Part shown: in pieces, positions 1 through 10,616 of the stretch
How positions within the stretch are numbered: the first letter of the stretch is position 1
Layout: each line of letters opens with the position of its first letter
Assembly: GCF_003671715.1 (NCBI RefSeq)
Contig: NZ_RAIF01000031.1
Span: 852,998-886,016 of the forward strand
Direction of reading: 5' to 3'
DNA length: 33,019 nucleotides
From: Streptomyces sp. E2N166
GTDB taxonomy: Bacteria > Actinomycetota > Actinomycetes > Streptomycetales > Streptomycetaceae
Program-made: the position numbers and the translations under genes
The notes under the pieces: model-generated
Told to the model about the DNA's origin: nothing
What the model saw: only the letters and a program-made list of their open reading frames with translations
Databases searched by the model: none

Positions 1-25
1 TCGGAGACCTGCGTACGCTTCCCCC

Positions 26-1027
26 GTGAACGACAACCCCCGCCTCGGCCCCGCCACGGGCATCGGCTCCCTGCCGGGAACCGACGCCCGCGAGGCCGCG
101 AAAACAAGCACCGGCACCTTCGAGGACTTCCCCTTCCTCCCCGAACTTCCCGCCCGCGGCCCCGGCGCCGACATGATCGGCCGCACCGCCGGGATGCTCG
201 TCGAGCTGTACGCGCGCGTGGAGCCCAGCGGCTGGCGGCTCGGCGACCGGCCGGGACGGGACACCAAGCGGGCCCGGGCCTGGCTGGGGGAGGACCTCGA
301 CGCCCTGGAGGAGTTCACCCAGGGCCACGAGGGTCCGCTGAAGGTCCAGGCCGTCGGCCCCTGGACGCTCGCCGCCGCCCTCGAACTGCGCAACGGCGAG
401 GCGGTCCTCTCCGACGCCGGCGCGTCCCGCGACCTCGCGGCCTCGCTCGCCGAGGGGCTGCGCCTGCACCTGACCGAGGTCCGGCGCCGCGTGCCCGGCG
501 CCCGGATCGTGCTCCAGCTCGACGAGCCGTCCCTCACCGCCGTACTGCGCGGCCAGGTACGGAGCGCCAGCGGCTACCGCACTCACCGGGCCGTCGACCG
601 CCAAGTCGTCGAGGCCGCCCTCCGCGACGTCGCCGGCGTGCACGGCGGCGACCCCGTCGTGGTCCACTCCTGCGCACCGGACGTGCCGTTCGCCCTGCTG
701 CGCCGGGCGGGCGTCGCGGGTGTCTCCTTCGACTTCTCGCTCCTCACCGAGCGTGACGACGACGCGATCGGCGAAGCGGTCGAGGGCGGCACCCGGCTGT
801 TCGCCGGTGTCGTCCCGGGCACGGACGCCGCATTGTCAGACCCTGCCGGTAGCGTCATGGGTGTCAGAACGCTGTGGCGCAGGCTGGGGCTGCGTCCGGG
901 GCTTCTCGCGGAGGCGGTCACCGTCACGCCGACGTGCGGACTCGCGGGCGCGTCCCCCGACTACGCCCGCCGGGCGCTCGCCCACTGCGTTCAGGCGGCG
1001 AGATCCCTCGCGGACAACCCAGAGTAA
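26..1027 (+). CDS. MetE-like (cobalamin-independent methionine synthase) core-domain protein
   Basis: This 333-aa protein corresponds to the C-terminal catalytic barrel of MetE and lacks the N-terminal folate-binding barrel. Visible motifs: GIGSLPGTD near the N-terminus, LDEPSL (the DEP motif of the homocysteine site), the zinc pair H214-S-C216, and a second zinc cysteine in TPTCGLAG (C304). The C216 to C304 distance fits MetE. The fourth zinc ligand, Glu in MetE, appears to be Asp236 (VSFDF). The family uses zinc to activate homocysteine thiolate for methyl transfer; the methyl donor of these short core proteins is generally unknown. The gene lies 15 bp before ligA, so the two are probably co-transcribed. 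The GTG at 26 fits the family N-terminus, but no ribosome binding site can be judged because the window starts 25 nt upstream and the frame stays open to its edge. I am sure of the family, not of the substrate. Confidence 0.88.
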   Translation: MNDNPRLGPATGIGSLPGTDAREAAKTSTGTFEDFPFLPELPARGPGADMIGRTAGMLVELYARVEPSGWRLGDRPGRDTKRARAWLGEDLDALEEFTQGHEGPLKVQAVGPWTLAAALELRNGEAVLSDAGASRDLAASLAEGLRLHLTEVRRRVPGARIVLQLDEPSLTAVLRGQVRSASGYRTHRAVDRQVVEAALRDVAGVHGGDPVVVHSCAPDVPFALLRRAGVAGVSFDFSLLTERDDDAIGEAVEGGTRLFAGVVPGTDAALSDPAGSVMGVRTLWRRLGLRPGLLAEAVTVTPTCGLAGASPDYARRALAHCVQAARSLADNPE

Positions 1028-3238
<2,211 letters not shown>

Positions 3239-3246
3239 CGGTTGAA

Positions 3247-3286
3247 GGCCACCCGATCGGCGCATACCAGATGCATACGGGTGGCC
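3247..3286 (+). terminator. Hairpin terminator after ligA
   Basis: Perfect 9-bp arms GGCCACCCG (3247-3255) and CGGGTGGCC (3278-3286) enclose a 22-nt loop that itself contains GCAT/ATGC arms. It begins 9 nt after the ligA stop. No U-tract follows, as is common in Streptomyces. Position and stem support termination of the metE-like/ligA transcript; a regulatory role in the rmdB leader is less likely. Confidence 0.6.
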
Positions 3287-3387
3287 GGGTCGCATTCGGG
3301 CAACCGTCGACGACCGGTGCCCCTGGAAGCCTTCCGCGGCCTACTGTTGAGGTGTGCGCCCGCCGTGCCCAGCTGCGGTCGGGGCAT

Positions 3388-3412
3388 CCCCCTGCCCCCG
3401 AGGGGCAGGGGG
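3388..3412 (+). terminator. Strong G+C hairpin between ligA and rmdB
   Basis: An 11-bp perfect stem, CCCCCTGCCCC (3388-3398) with GGGGCAGGGGG (3402-3412), has only a CGA loop. It lies 150 nt past the ligA stop and 85 nt before the rmdB start. It could be a second terminator for ligA read-through or a structure in the rmdB leader; the sequence does not decide. The rest of 3287-3497 shows no convincing gene or clear promoter. Confidence 0.5.
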
Positions 3413-3497
3413 AAGGGTTCTCCAACGCGGAGCCGTTGATGGATGTCGGGCGTCGGGCCGCGTGGCGTGGGCACCGCCGGCTGTGAGAGGGACGGGA

Positions 3498-5726
3498 ATG
3501 GAACCGACCGAGAGCGCCGCCGCGGGCTCACGGCTGCGCCTGCGTCGCATGGTGGACGCGTGGCACGTGAGCCGGTGGCTCGGGCAGCGCGGTGGTGGCA
3601 CACCGCATCCCACGGCGGCCGCCCGCGGCTCCGCGCCGCCGGTCAACCGCCACCCCTCCGTCCTGTCCGGCAACGACACGGACGGCCAACGGCACCTGCA
3701 CTGGCCTGCGTTGCCCTCGGCGGTCGTCGCGGCCGCCGCCTTCGTGCTGGGCGCCGGCTTCTACCGCGCGTTCACCGACGGCCACGCCCTCTTCCCGTCC
3801 GGCACCGCCGGCTGGTCCCTGGCCGTGCTGACCGGCATCGTCGTCGGGCACCTGGTCATGCTCGGCCGCTCCCGCTGGTGGGGCGGCACCGGCTCCGGCG
3901 CGGCCCTCACCCTCGCCGTCCTGCTGCTGTACGGCTGGGTTCCGGCCGGCATGGTCAGTCTCACCGTCGTCGTCCTGGTCGGCATAGCCCGCCGGGGCCG
4001 CTGGCGGCAGGGCGTCCTGCACGGTGCGGTGGACATCCTCGGCGTCGCCGCGGGCGCCGTGCTGCTGGGTGTCTGCGGCTCCGTACCCTCCGTCGAGAAC
4101 CCCTGGGACCCCAACACCTGGGGGATGTACGCGGCGCCCAAGGTGGTGCTCGTCGCGGTCGCCTACCTCGCCGTCACCCGCGCCCTGTTGTGGTATTTGC
4201 GGACGCCGCGCGTCGGCCTGCCCACCGTCGCCCGCACCGCCCTGGTCAGACAGGGCCTGGTCGCCGTCGCCCTGCTCGGCATCGCCCCGCTGATCTGCGT
4301 GGTCGCCGTCGCCAAGCCGCTGCTGCTGCCGCTGTTCGCCATCCCGCTCATCGCCCTCGACTCCACCCTGTGGATCGCCCGCGCCCGGGCCGAGGAGCAG
4401 TTGCGCGACCCGCTCACCGGTCTGCCCAACCGGCAGTGGCTCCTCGAGCGGACCTGGGCCGCCCTGGACGACGCCGAGCGCATCGGCGCCCGCGCCGCCC
4501 TGATGCTGATCGACCTCGACCGTTTCCGGTCGGTCAACGACACACTCGGTCACCTCGCCGGCGACCGGCTGCTGCTGCAGACCGCCGACCGGCTGCGGCA
4601 GGCCCTGCCGCGCGGGGCGGAGGCCGCGCGGCTCGGTGGCGACGAGTTCGCCGTCTTACTGCCCGTCGCCGACTCCACCACGTCGGCGACCCGGATCGCC
4701 CGTGGCCTGGTCGCCGCGCTCAGCTCCCCGATGGACCTCGACGGGCTCACCCTCGTCCTGGAGGCCAGTGCCGGAGTCGCCGTCTTCCCCGACCACGCGC
4801 TGGACGCCGAAGGACTGCTGCGCCGCGCGGACGTGGCGATGTACCAGGCGAAGCGGGACCGCACCGGCGTCGAGGTCTACGAGTCCAAGCGGGACTCCAA
4901 CACCCCGGACCGGCTCGGGCTCCTGGGCGACCTGCGCCGGGCCCTGGACGCCCACGAGGTCGAGCTGCACTACCAGCCCAAGGTCCGCTTCGACGGACAG
5001 GTCGCGGGCCTCGAGGCCCTGGTCCGCTGGGTGCACCCCGAGCGCGGCAGGGTACCGCCGGACGAGTTCATAGCGATCGCCGAGTCCTCCGGGCTGATGC
5101 CGCACCTCACCGAGTACGTGCTGGAGACGGCGCTCGGACAGGTCGCCCGCTGGCGCTCCCAGGGCCTGTTCGTGCCGGTCGCGGTCAACGTCTCCCCGCG
5201 CGACGTCCACATCCCCGGCTTCGCGGGCGCGGTGGCCGCCCGGCTGGCCCGGCACGGAGTCCCCGCGGGAGCGCTCCAACTCGAGATCACGGAGCACGTA
5301 CTCCTGGAGGACCCGCAGCGCGCGGCCGACACCCTCAACGCGCTGACCGGACACGGCGTCAAGATGTCCCTGGACGACTTCGGCACCGGCTACTCCTCCC
5401 TCGTACACCTGCGCAGGCTGCCCGTCAGCGAACTGAAGATCGACCGCTCGTTCGTGGCCCGGCTGGCCATCGACAACGAGGACGCCGAGATCGTGCGCTG
5501 CACCGTCGACCTCGCGCACTCCCTCGGCCTGCTCGTCGTCGCCGAGGGCGTGGAGGACGACGAGACCTGGGAGCGGTTGCGCGACCTCGGCTGCGACGCC
5601 GTACAGGGCTGGCTGGTCGCGGCCGCGATGCCCCCGGAGGAGACCACCGCCTGGCTGCTCGCCCGGGGATCCCGGGGCTGGGTTCGGGCCGCCGCCGCAC
5701 TGCCCGCGGCGGCGACCGACGAGTGA
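3498..5726 (+). CDS. rmdB: Membrane GGDEF-EAL c-di-GMP phosphodiesterase, RmdB-like
   Basis: 742 aa. An N-terminal region of about 65 residues is followed by six or seven membrane segments (about 70-295), a GGDEF domain starting DPLTGLPNR (motif GGDEF at 380-384) and a C-terminal EAL domain. The EAL domain looks catalytically complete: E506-A507-L508, DDFGTGYSS with D626 and D627, catalytic-type Lys K647 in ELKIDRS, and E683 in AEGVE. The GGDEF lacks the RxxD inhibitory site (PRGA at that position). Known of the family: S. coelicolor RmdB (SCO5495), next to ligA, hydrolyses c-di-GMP and affects development. Leu387, just after GGDEF, is encoded by TTA (4656-4658), the rare codon read by the bldA tRNA. 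ATG 3498 is chosen over in-frame starts back to 3354 because AGAGGG (3486-3491) lies 6 nt upstream. The symbol rests on synteny and architecture. Confidence 0.9.
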   Translation: MEPTESAAAGSRLRLRRMVDAWHVSRWLGQRGGGTPHPTAAARGSAPPVNRHPSVLSGNDTDGQRHLHWPALPSAVVAAAAFVLGAGFYRAFTDGHALFPSGTAGWSLAVLTGIVVGHLVMLGRSRWWGGTGSGAALTLAVLLLYGWVPAGMVSLTVVVLVGIARRGRWRQGVLHGAVDILGVAAGAVLLGVCGSVPSVENPWDPNTWGMYAAPKVVLVAVAYLAVTRALLWYLRTPRVGLPTVARTALVRQGLVAVALLGIAPLICVVAVAKPLLLPLFAIPLIALDSTLWIARARAEEQLRDPLTGLPNRQWLLERTWAALDDAERIGARAALMLIDLDRFRSVNDTLGHLAGDRLLLQTADRLRQALPRGAEAARLGGDEFAVLLPVADSTTSATRIARGLVAALSSPMDLDGLTLVLEASAGVAVFPDHALDAEGLLRRADVAMYQAKRDRTGVEVYESKRDSNTPDRLGLLGDLRRALDAHEVELHYQPKVRFDGQVAGLEALVRWVHPERGRVPPDEFIAIAESSGLMPHLTEYVLETALGQVARWRSQGLFVPVAVNVSPRDVHIPGFAGAVAARLARHGVPAGALQLEITEHVLLEDPQRAADTLNALTGHGVKMSLDDFGTGYSSLVHLRRLPVSELKIDRSFVARLAIDNEDAEIVRCTVDLAHSLGLLVVAEGVEDDETWERLRDLGCDAVQGWLVAAAMPPEETTAWLLARGSRGWVRAAAALPAAATDE

Positions 5727-5761
5727 CCCGACCGCCGGGCGGCGTGCTCCGTCCGTTCCGC

Positions 5762-6352
5762 TCAGCGCGCGGTGGCCCGCGGCGCGAAGCGTCCGATCAA
5801 CAGGGCGAGCCGCCGGTCGTGGGCCTGCTCCGGTAGCCGACCGCTGCGCATCAGGGTCACCAGTCCGTGCAGGCCCGCCCAGTACGTCTCCGTGAGCAGC
5901 GCCGGGTCCTCACCCTCGGCGGCGAGGGGCTCGACGGCGCTCAGCAGCTCACCGAACGCCTCCTGGAGGGCGGGCGGAGCCTCGGGCGTGGCGAACGGCA
6001 GATCCACCCGGTGCGTGAACATCACGTCGTAGAGCGCGGGCCGCCGCCGCCCGAAACCGGTGTACGCCCTCCCGACCGCCGCCAGCCTCTCTCGTGCGCC
6101 CTCGGCCGCCGCGGCCGACGCCCGCAGTTCCACCGTGAGTTCCTCACAGCCCCGCACCGCGACCGCCGCCATGATCGCGTCCTTGCCCTTGAAGTGGCTG
6201 TACAGGACGGGCTGGCTGTACTCGATCTCGGCGGCCAGCCGGCGGGTGGTGACCGCGTCCCAGCCCTCCGCCTCGGCCAAGTCCCGCGCGGCCGTCACGA
6301 TCAGCCGCTCGCGTTCCGCTCGTTCGCGCTCGCGGCGCGTCTGGATCGTCAT
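5762..6352 (-). CDS. TetR family transcriptional regulator
   Basis: About 196 aa. The N-terminal TetR helix-turn-helix covers about residues 10-58, running from RLIVTAARDLAEAEGW through VTTRRLAAEIEYSQPVLYSHF, and is followed by a helical ligand-binding domain. It is divergent from the DUF4267 gene at 6438, with two copies of CTAGC-N3-GCTAG in the interval, so it most likely represses itself and that gene. An in-frame ATG at 6379 would add nine residues but put one operator palindrome inside the coding region; neither start has a good Shine-Dalgarno. I prefer 6352 because the protein then begins at the usual distance before the HTH. Its 3' end converges on rmdB with a 35-bp gap. The ligand is unknown. 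Confidence 0.88.
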   Translation of the reverse strand: MTIQTRRERERAERERLIVTAARDLAEAEGWDAVTTRRLAAEIEYSQPVLYSHFKGKDAIMAAVAVRGCEELTVELRASAAAAEGARERLAAVGRAYTGFGRRRPALYDVMFTHRVDLPFATPEAPPALQEAFGELLSAVEPLAAEGEDPALLTETYWAGLHGLVTLMRSGRLPEQAHDRRLALLIGRFAPRATAR

Positions 6353-6362
6353 GGCCACGATT

Positions 6363-6375
6363 CTAGCAACGCTAG
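6363..6375. promoter_or_regulatory. Operator palindrome 1 (CTAGC-N3-GCTAG), TetR side
   Basis: Perfect 5-bp arms CTAGC-AAC-GCTAG, 10 bp upstream of the preferred TetR start (6352). The same half-sites with the same 3-bp spacing recur at 6413-6425. Autoregulatory binding by the adjacent TetR protein is inferred. Confidence 0.65.
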
Positions 6376-6385
6376 CCATGCTGTC

Positions 6386-6402
6386 GACGCTCTGCTAGCG
6401 TC
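6386..6402. promoter_or_regulatory. Central inverted repeat in the TetR/DUF4267 intergenic region
   Basis: GACGCT (6386-6391) and AGCGTC (6397-6402) form 6-bp perfect arms around CTGCT. The right part contains GCTAGC (6394-6399), the same core as the two flanking operators. It may be a weaker third binding site; this is tentative. Confidence 0.35.
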
Positions 6403-6412
6403 ACCAGTGTTC

Positions 6413-6425
6413 CTAGCGCTGCTAG
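6413..6425. promoter_or_regulatory. Operator palindrome 2 (CTAGC-N3-GCTAG), DUF4267 side
   Basis: Perfect arms CTAGC-GCT-GCTAG end 2 nt before the AGGAG ribosome binding site (6428-6432) of the DUF4267 gene. Bound repressor here would block transcription start or elongation into that gene. The arms are identical to those at 6363-6375. Confidence 0.68.
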
Positions 6426-6437
6426 CGAGGAGAGATC

Positions 6438-6809
6438 GTGACCGTCACCGCGTACGCCCTGGCCATCGTGCTCAACCTGTTCTGCGTGTTCCTCGGTTAC
6501 CGCTTCCTGTTCCGGCCCGGACCCGCCGCCACCGGCTACGGCGTCCCGGCCGACCCCGCCGGTGACGCCGGCGCCTACCTGACGATCAAGGGCCTCCGGG
6601 ACGGGACGTTCGGTCTGGTGGGCCTGGTTCTGCTGGCCTTCGCCGGCACCCGCGCCGAGGCGTGGTTCATGCTCTGCGTGGCCGTCGTGCCGCTCGGCGA
6701 CATGCTCATAGTGCTGCGCCACGGGGGTACGAAGGCCGTGGCCTTCGGTATCCACTTCGCCACCGCCGTCGTCGTCCTGATCAGTGCCGGTCTGCTCTTC
6801 CTGGTCTGA
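6438..6809 (+). CDS. DUF4267-type small integral membrane protein
   Basis: 123 aa with four predicted membrane helices: residues about 3-21 (VTAYALAIVLNLFCVFLGY), 50-70, 75-93 and 98-122. The stretch YGVPADPAGDAGAYLTIKG followed by RDGTFGL is typical of DUF4267 proteins, whose function is not established. GTG start with AGGAG at 6428-6432, 5 nt upstream. It is divergent from a TetR regulator and preceded directly by an operator copy, so expression is probably induced when that repressor binds its ligand. An alternative family such as DoxX-like proteins is possible, but the PADPAGDAGAYLxIKGxRD pattern favours DUF4267. Confidence 0.8.
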   Translation: MTVTAYALAIVLNLFCVFLGYRFLFRPGPAATGYGVPADPAGDAGAYLTIKGLRDGTFGLVGLVLLAFAGTRAEAWFMLCVAVVPLGDMLIVLRHGGTKAVAFGIHFATAVVVLISAGLLFLV

Positions 6810-6900
6810 CCGCGGCCCCGTCGTCGTCCTCCGGGGCCGTCCTCCCGCGCGGGAGGACCCGGAACCGGGCGGTGCCGCGAGTCGGCCCCGGGGAAACCGT

Positions 6901-6931
6901 TTAACGGCCACGGGGCCCGGCCCCATAGGAT
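6901..6931 (+). promoter_or_regulatory. Possible gatCAB promoter
   Basis: TTAACG (6901-6906) and TAGGAT (6926-6931) resemble -35 and -10 boxes with a 19-bp spacer. The start point would be near 6938, giving a leader of about 60 nt to gatC. The interval 6810-6998 holds no other convincing element. Prediction by eye only. Confidence 0.4.
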
Positions 6932-6998
6932 TGGCCCGAACCGACTTGCCAAAGCCGATTTGCCCACACCACACACACTCACCCCAGAGGAACGCTGC

Positions 6999-7295
6999 AT
7001 GCCTGGCATCACGCGCGAGGAGGTCGCCCACCTCGCCCGGCTGGCGCGTCTGGAGCTGAAGCCCGAAGAGCTCGAGCACTTCGCGGGACAGCTGGACGAC
7101 ATCATCGGCGCGGTCGCCCGCGTCAGTGAGGTCGCCGACCAAGACGTACCGCCGACCTCGCACCCGCTCCCGCTGACGAACGTCATGCGGCCGGACGAGG
7201 TCCGTCCGTCGCTCACGCCCGAGCAGGCGCTCTCCGGCGCCCCGGCCCAGGAGCAGCAGCGTTTCAAGGTGCCGCAGATCCTGGGGGAGGAGTAA
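6999..7295 (+). CDS. gatC: Asp/Glu-tRNA amidotransferase subunit C
   Basis: 98 aa. GatC is the small subunit that wraps GatA and links it to GatB in the complex that amidates misacylated Glu-tRNA(Gln) and/or Asp-tRNA(Asn). The protein begins [20 protein letters not shown], the characteristic GatC N-terminus, and contains the [16 protein letters not shown] segment that contacts GatA. ATG 6999 is preceded by AGAGGA (6986-6991) with a 7-nt spacer; an in-frame upstream start at 6960 would add 13 non-family residues and is rejected. It is the first gene of the gat operon, 5 bp before gatA. Confidence 0.97.
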   Translation: MPGITREEVAHLARLARLELKPEELEHFAGQLDDIIGAVARVSEVADQDVPPTSHPLPLTNVMRPDEVRPSLTPEQALSGAPAQEQQRFKVPQILGEE

Positions 7296-7300
7296 CCGCC

Positions 7301-8794
7301 ATGAGCGACATCATCAAGCTCACCGCGGCCGAGATCGCCGCGAAGATCGCCTCCGGCGAGCTGACTGCCGTCGAGGTCACCGAGGCCCACCTGGCCCGCA
7401 TCGAGGCAGTCGACGAGAAGGTGCACGCCTTCCTGCACGTCGACCGCGAGGGCGCCCTCGCCCAGGCCCGCGCCGTCGACGAGAAGCGCGAGCGCGGCGA
7501 GGAGCTCGGCCCGCTGGCCGGCGTGCCGCTGGCGCTCAAGGACATCTTCACCACCGAGGGCATCCCCACGACCGTCGGCTCGAAGATCCTCGAGGGCTGG
7601 ATCCCGCCGTACGACGCGACCGTCACCAAGCGCCTGAAGGCCGCCGACGTCGTCATCCTCGGCAAGACCAACATGGACGAGTTCGCCATGGGGTCGTCGA
7701 CGGAGAACAGCGCGTACGGCCCGACCGGCAACCCCTGGGACCTCACCAAGATCCCCGGCGGTTCCGGCGGCGGCTCCTCCGCCGCCCTCGCGGCCTTCCA
7801 GGCCCCGCTCGCCATCGGCACCGACACCGGCGGCTCCATCCGTCAGCCCGCGTCCGTCACCGGCACGGTCGGCGTCAAGCCGACGTACGGAGGCGTCTCC
7901 CGCTACGGCATGGTGGCCTTCTCCTCCTCCCTCGACCAGGGCGGCCCCTGCGCCCGTACGGTCCTGGACGCGGCCCTGCTGCACGAGGTGATCGCCGGGC
8001 ACGACCCGATGGACTCCACCTCCATCGACGCCCCGGTCCCCGCGGTCGTCGAGGCCGCCCGCAACGGCAGCGTCGCCGGCATGCGCGTCGGCGTCGTCAA
8101 GCAGTTCCGCGGCGAGGGCTACCAGGCCGGCGTCATCCAGCGCTTCGACGAGTCCGTAGAGCTGCTGAAGGAGCTGGGCGCGGAGATCGTCGAGCTGGAC
8201 TGCCCGTCCTTCGACCTCGCGCTGTCGGCGTACTACCTGATCGCGCCCTCCGAGTGCTCCTCCAACCTGGCCCGCTTCGACGGCCTGCGCTACGGCCTGC
8301 GTACCGGCGACGACGGCACGCACTCCGCCGAGGAGGTCACCTCGCTGACCCGCGAGGCCGGCTTCGGCCCCGAGGTCAAGCGCCGCATCATGCTCGGCAC
8401 CTACGCCCTCAGCTCCGGCTACTACGACGCGTACTACGGCAGCGCCCAGAAGGTCCGCACCCTCATCACGCGGGACTTCGAGAAGGCCTTCGAGCAGGTC
8501 GACGTGATCGTCTCCCCGACGACCCCGACCACCGCCTTCGCGATCGGCGAGCGCGCCGACGACCCGATGGCGATGTACCTGGCCGACCTGTGCACCATCC
8601 CCACCAACCTGGCGGGCAACGCGGCGATGTCGCTGCCCTGCGGCCTCGCACCCGAGGACAACCTGCCGGTGGGTCTGCAGATCATCGCCCCCGCCATGAA
8701 GGACGACCGGCTGTACAAGGTCGGCGCCGCGGTCGAGGCCGCCTTCGTGGAAAAGTGGGGCCACCCGCTGATCGAGGAGGCACCGTCGCTGTGA
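7301..8794 (+). CDS. gatA: Asp/Glu-tRNA amidotransferase subunit A (amidase)
   Basis: 497 aa, the glutaminase subunit that releases ammonia from glutamine for the amidation reaction on GatB. It has a complete amidase-signature triad: K80 in LALKDIF, S155 in the Gly/Ser-rich loop ([11 protein letters not shown]) and nucleophile S179 in [12 protein letters not shown]. Length is normal for the family. The ATG at 7301 lies 5 bp after the gatC stop and has GGAGGAG (7286-7292) 8 nt upstream, within the end of gatC, indicating translational coupling. Its stop overlaps the start of the next gene by four bases (GTGA). Confidence 0.98.
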   Translation: MSDIIKLTAAEIAAKIASGELTAVEVTEAHLARIEAVDEKVHAFLHVDREGALAQARAVDEKRERGEELGPLAGVPLALKDIFTTEGIPTTVGSKILEGWIPPYDATVTKRLKAADVVILGKTNMDEFAMGSSTENSAYGPTGNPWDLTKIPGGSGGGSSAALAAFQAPLAIGTDTGGSIRQPASVTGTVGVKPTYGGVSRYGMVAFSSSLDQGGPCARTVLDAALLHEVIAGHDPMDSTSIDAPVPAVVEAARNGSVAGMRVGVVKQFRGEGYQAGVIQRFDESVELLKELGAEIVELDCPSFDLALSAYYLIAPSECSSNLARFDGLRYGLRTGDDGTHSAEEVTSLTREAGFGPEVKRRIMLGTYALSSGYYDAYYGSAQKVRTLITRDFEKAFEQVDVIVSPTTPTTAFAIGERADDPMAMYLADLCTIPTNLAGNAAMSLPCGLAPEDNLPVGLQIIAPAMKDDRLYKVGAAVEAAFVEKWGHPLIEEAPSL

Positions 8795-9030
8795 GCGCAC
8801 TGACCAAGGCCAAGGGCTTCAAGAGCTCCAAGTCCGGCCTGTACGTCTCGATGGCCACGTCGGCGTTCGGCGCCGTCGGGGTGTACAAGCAGATCAAGAA
8901 GGCCCGCGGCGAGAGCGACACGCTGCGGCTGCTCGACGCCGTCGTGACCGGAGCAGCGGTCGTCACCAACCTCGCCATCCTCTACCGCGAGCTGAAGCGC
9001 CTGGGCGACGACGACGTCCTGCTGGGCTGA
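8791..9030 (+). CDS. Conserved small protein in the gat operon (79 aa), function unknown
   Basis: 79 aa, starting with the GTG that overlaps the gatA stop (GTGA, 8791-8794), so translation is almost certainly coupled to gatA. The gene ends 15 bp before gatB. The protein starts [20 protein letters not shown], has a Lys/Arg-rich N-terminus, a small-residue stretch ([15 protein letters not shown], about 21-35), then [22 protein letters not shown] (about 47-68), which could be one membrane-associated helix, and an acidic GDDDVLLG tail. I recognise no domain. The position between the two catalytic subunits suggests a link to the complex or simple co-expression; I recall a similar small gene here in other Streptomyces. 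Confidence 0.82.
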   Translation: MSALTKAKGFKSSKSGLYVSMATSAFGAVGVYKQIKKARGESDTLRLLDAVVTGAAVVTNLAILYRELKRLGDDDVLLG

Positions 9031-9045
9031 GAGGGAAGTTTCACC

Positions 9046-10560
9046 GTGACCACCACGACCGACCTGGTGTCGTACGAGGACGCGCTGGCGTCGTACGACC
9101 CCGTCATGGGCCTTGAAGTCCATGTCGAACTCGGCACCCACACCAAGATGTTCTGCGGCTGTTCGACCGCACTGGGCGCCGACCCCAACACCCAGACCTG
9201 CCCCGTCTGCCTCGGCATGCCCGGTGCGCTCCCGGTCGTCAACGCGACCGGCGTCGAGTCGGCGATCAGGATCGGTCTCGCGCTGAACTGCGAGATCGCC
9301 GAGTGGTGCCGCTTCGCCCGGAAGAACTACTTCTATCCGGACATGCCGAAGAACTTCCAGACCTCCCAGTACGACGAGCCGATCGCCTTCAACGGCTACC
9401 TCGACGTGCAGCTGGAGGACGGCGAGACCTTCCGCGTGGAGATCGAGCGCGCCCACATGGAGGAGGACACCGGCAAGTCGATGCACGTCGGTGGCGCGAC
9501 GGGCCGTATCCACGGCGCCTCGCACTCCCTCCTCGACTACAACCGCGCCGGCATCCCGCTCATCGAGATCGTCACCAAGCCGATCGAGGGAGCGGGCGAG
9601 CGGGCCCCCGAGGTCGCGCGGGCCTACGTCCGCGAGCTGCGCGAACTCATCCGTGCCCTCGGCGTGTCCGAGGCCCGCATGGAGATGGGCCAGATGCGCT
9701 GCGACGTGAACCTGTCGCTGCGTCCGCACGGCCGGGAGAAGTTCGGCACCCGCAGCGAGACCAAGAACGTCAACTCGCTGCGCTCCGTGGAGCGTGCCGC
9801 CCGCTTCGAGATCCAGCGGCACGCCGCCGTGCTGAACGACGGCGGCACGATCATCCAGGAGACCCGCCACTTCCACGAGGACACGGGGTCCACGACCTCG
9901 GGTCGCGTGAAGGAGGAGGCGGAGGACTACCGGTACTTCCCGGAGCCCGACCTGGTGCCGGTCGCCCCCTCGCGCGAGTGGGTCGAGGAGATCCGCGCCA
10001 CCCTGCCCGAGCTGCCGCTGGTGCGCCGCAACCGGCTCCGCGAGGAGTGGGGCATCTCCGGCAACGACATGCAGTCGATCCTCAACGCCGGCGCGCTGGA
10101 CCCGATCGTCGCCACGATCGACGCCGGTGCCGACGCGGCCTCCGCCCGCAAGTGGTGGATGGGCGAGCTGGCCCGCAGCGCCAACGAGTCGGGCAAGTCG
10201 CTCGACGAGCTGGCGATCACGCCGGAGCAGGTCGCGCGGGTCGCCGAGCTGGTCACGAAGGGCGACCTGAACGACAAGCTGGCCCGCCAGGTCATCCTGG
10301 GTGTCCTCGCCGGCGAGGGCACTCCGGACGAGGTCGTCGACAAGCGCGGCCTGAAGGTCGTCTCCGACGAGGGCGCGCTGACCGCCGCCGTCGACGAGGC
10401 CATCGCCGGCAACCAGGGCGTCGTGGACAAGATCCGCGGCGGCAAGGTGGCCGCGGTCGGCGCCCTGGTCGGCGCGGTCATGAAGGCGACCCGGGGCCAG
10501 GCGGACGCGGCCCGCGTCAAGGAGCTGATCCTGGAGAAGCTGGGCGTGAGCGAGGGCTGA
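9046..10560 (+). CDS. gatB: Asp/Glu-tRNA amidotransferase subunit B
   Basis: 504 aa. GatB binds the misacylated tRNA, activates its side-chain carboxyl with ATP and transfers ammonia received from GatA. The N-terminal GatB/GatE catalytic domain begins [19 protein letters not shown], with a zinc cluster C37-x-C39 and C52-P-V-C55. [17 protein letters not shown] and the C-terminal YqeY-like helical tail (about 350-504, ending REL-type helices EKLGVSEG) are typical. GTG 9046 has GAGGGA (9031-9036) 9 nt upstream. It is the last gene of the operon and is followed by a strong hairpin. Confidence 0.98.
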   Translation: MTTTTDLVSYEDALASYDPVMGLEVHVELGTHTKMFCGCSTALGADPNTQTCPVCLGMPGALPVVNATGVESAIRIGLALNCEIAEWCRFARKNYFYPDMPKNFQTSQYDEPIAFNGYLDVQLEDGETFRVEIERAHMEEDTGKSMHVGGATGRIHGASHSLLDYNRAGIPLIEIVTKPIEGAGERAPEVARAYVRELRELIRALGVSEARMEMGQMRCDVNLSLRPHGREKFGTRSETKNVNSLRSVERAARFEIQRHAAVLNDGGTIIQETRHFHEDTGSTTSGRVKEEAEDYRYFPEPDLVPVAPSREWVEEIRATLPELPLVRRNRLREEWGISGNDMQSILNAGALDPIVATIDAGADAASARKWWMGELARSANESGKSLDELAITPEQVARVAELVTKGDLNDKLARQVILGVLAGEGTPDEVVDKRGLKVVSDEGALTAAVDEAIAGNQGVVDKIRGGKVAAVGALVGAVMKATRGQADAARVKELILEKLGVSEG

Positions 10561-10584
10561 GCCGGTCCGGCATCGCGTGTCTCT

Positions 10585-10616
10585 GAGGGGTTGCACCCGG
10601 TCGGGTGCAACCCCTC
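10585..10616 (+). terminator. Terminator of the gatCAB operon
   Basis: A perfect 14-bp stem, GAGGGGTTGCACCC (10585-10598) with GGGTGCAACCCCTC (10603-10616), with a 4-nt GGTC loop, starts 25 nt after the gatB stop. There is no U-tract, which is usual for Streptomyces. Confidence 0.85.

Noticed and set aside
3443..5836. 797-aa plus-strand open frame over rmdB
   Set aside because: Low-complexity Arg/Pro/Gly translation; the other frame encodes a complete GGDEF-EAL protein.
6575..8800. 741-aa minus-strand open frame opposite gatC/gatA
   Set aside because: No domain; mirrors the codon bias of the gat genes on the plus strand.
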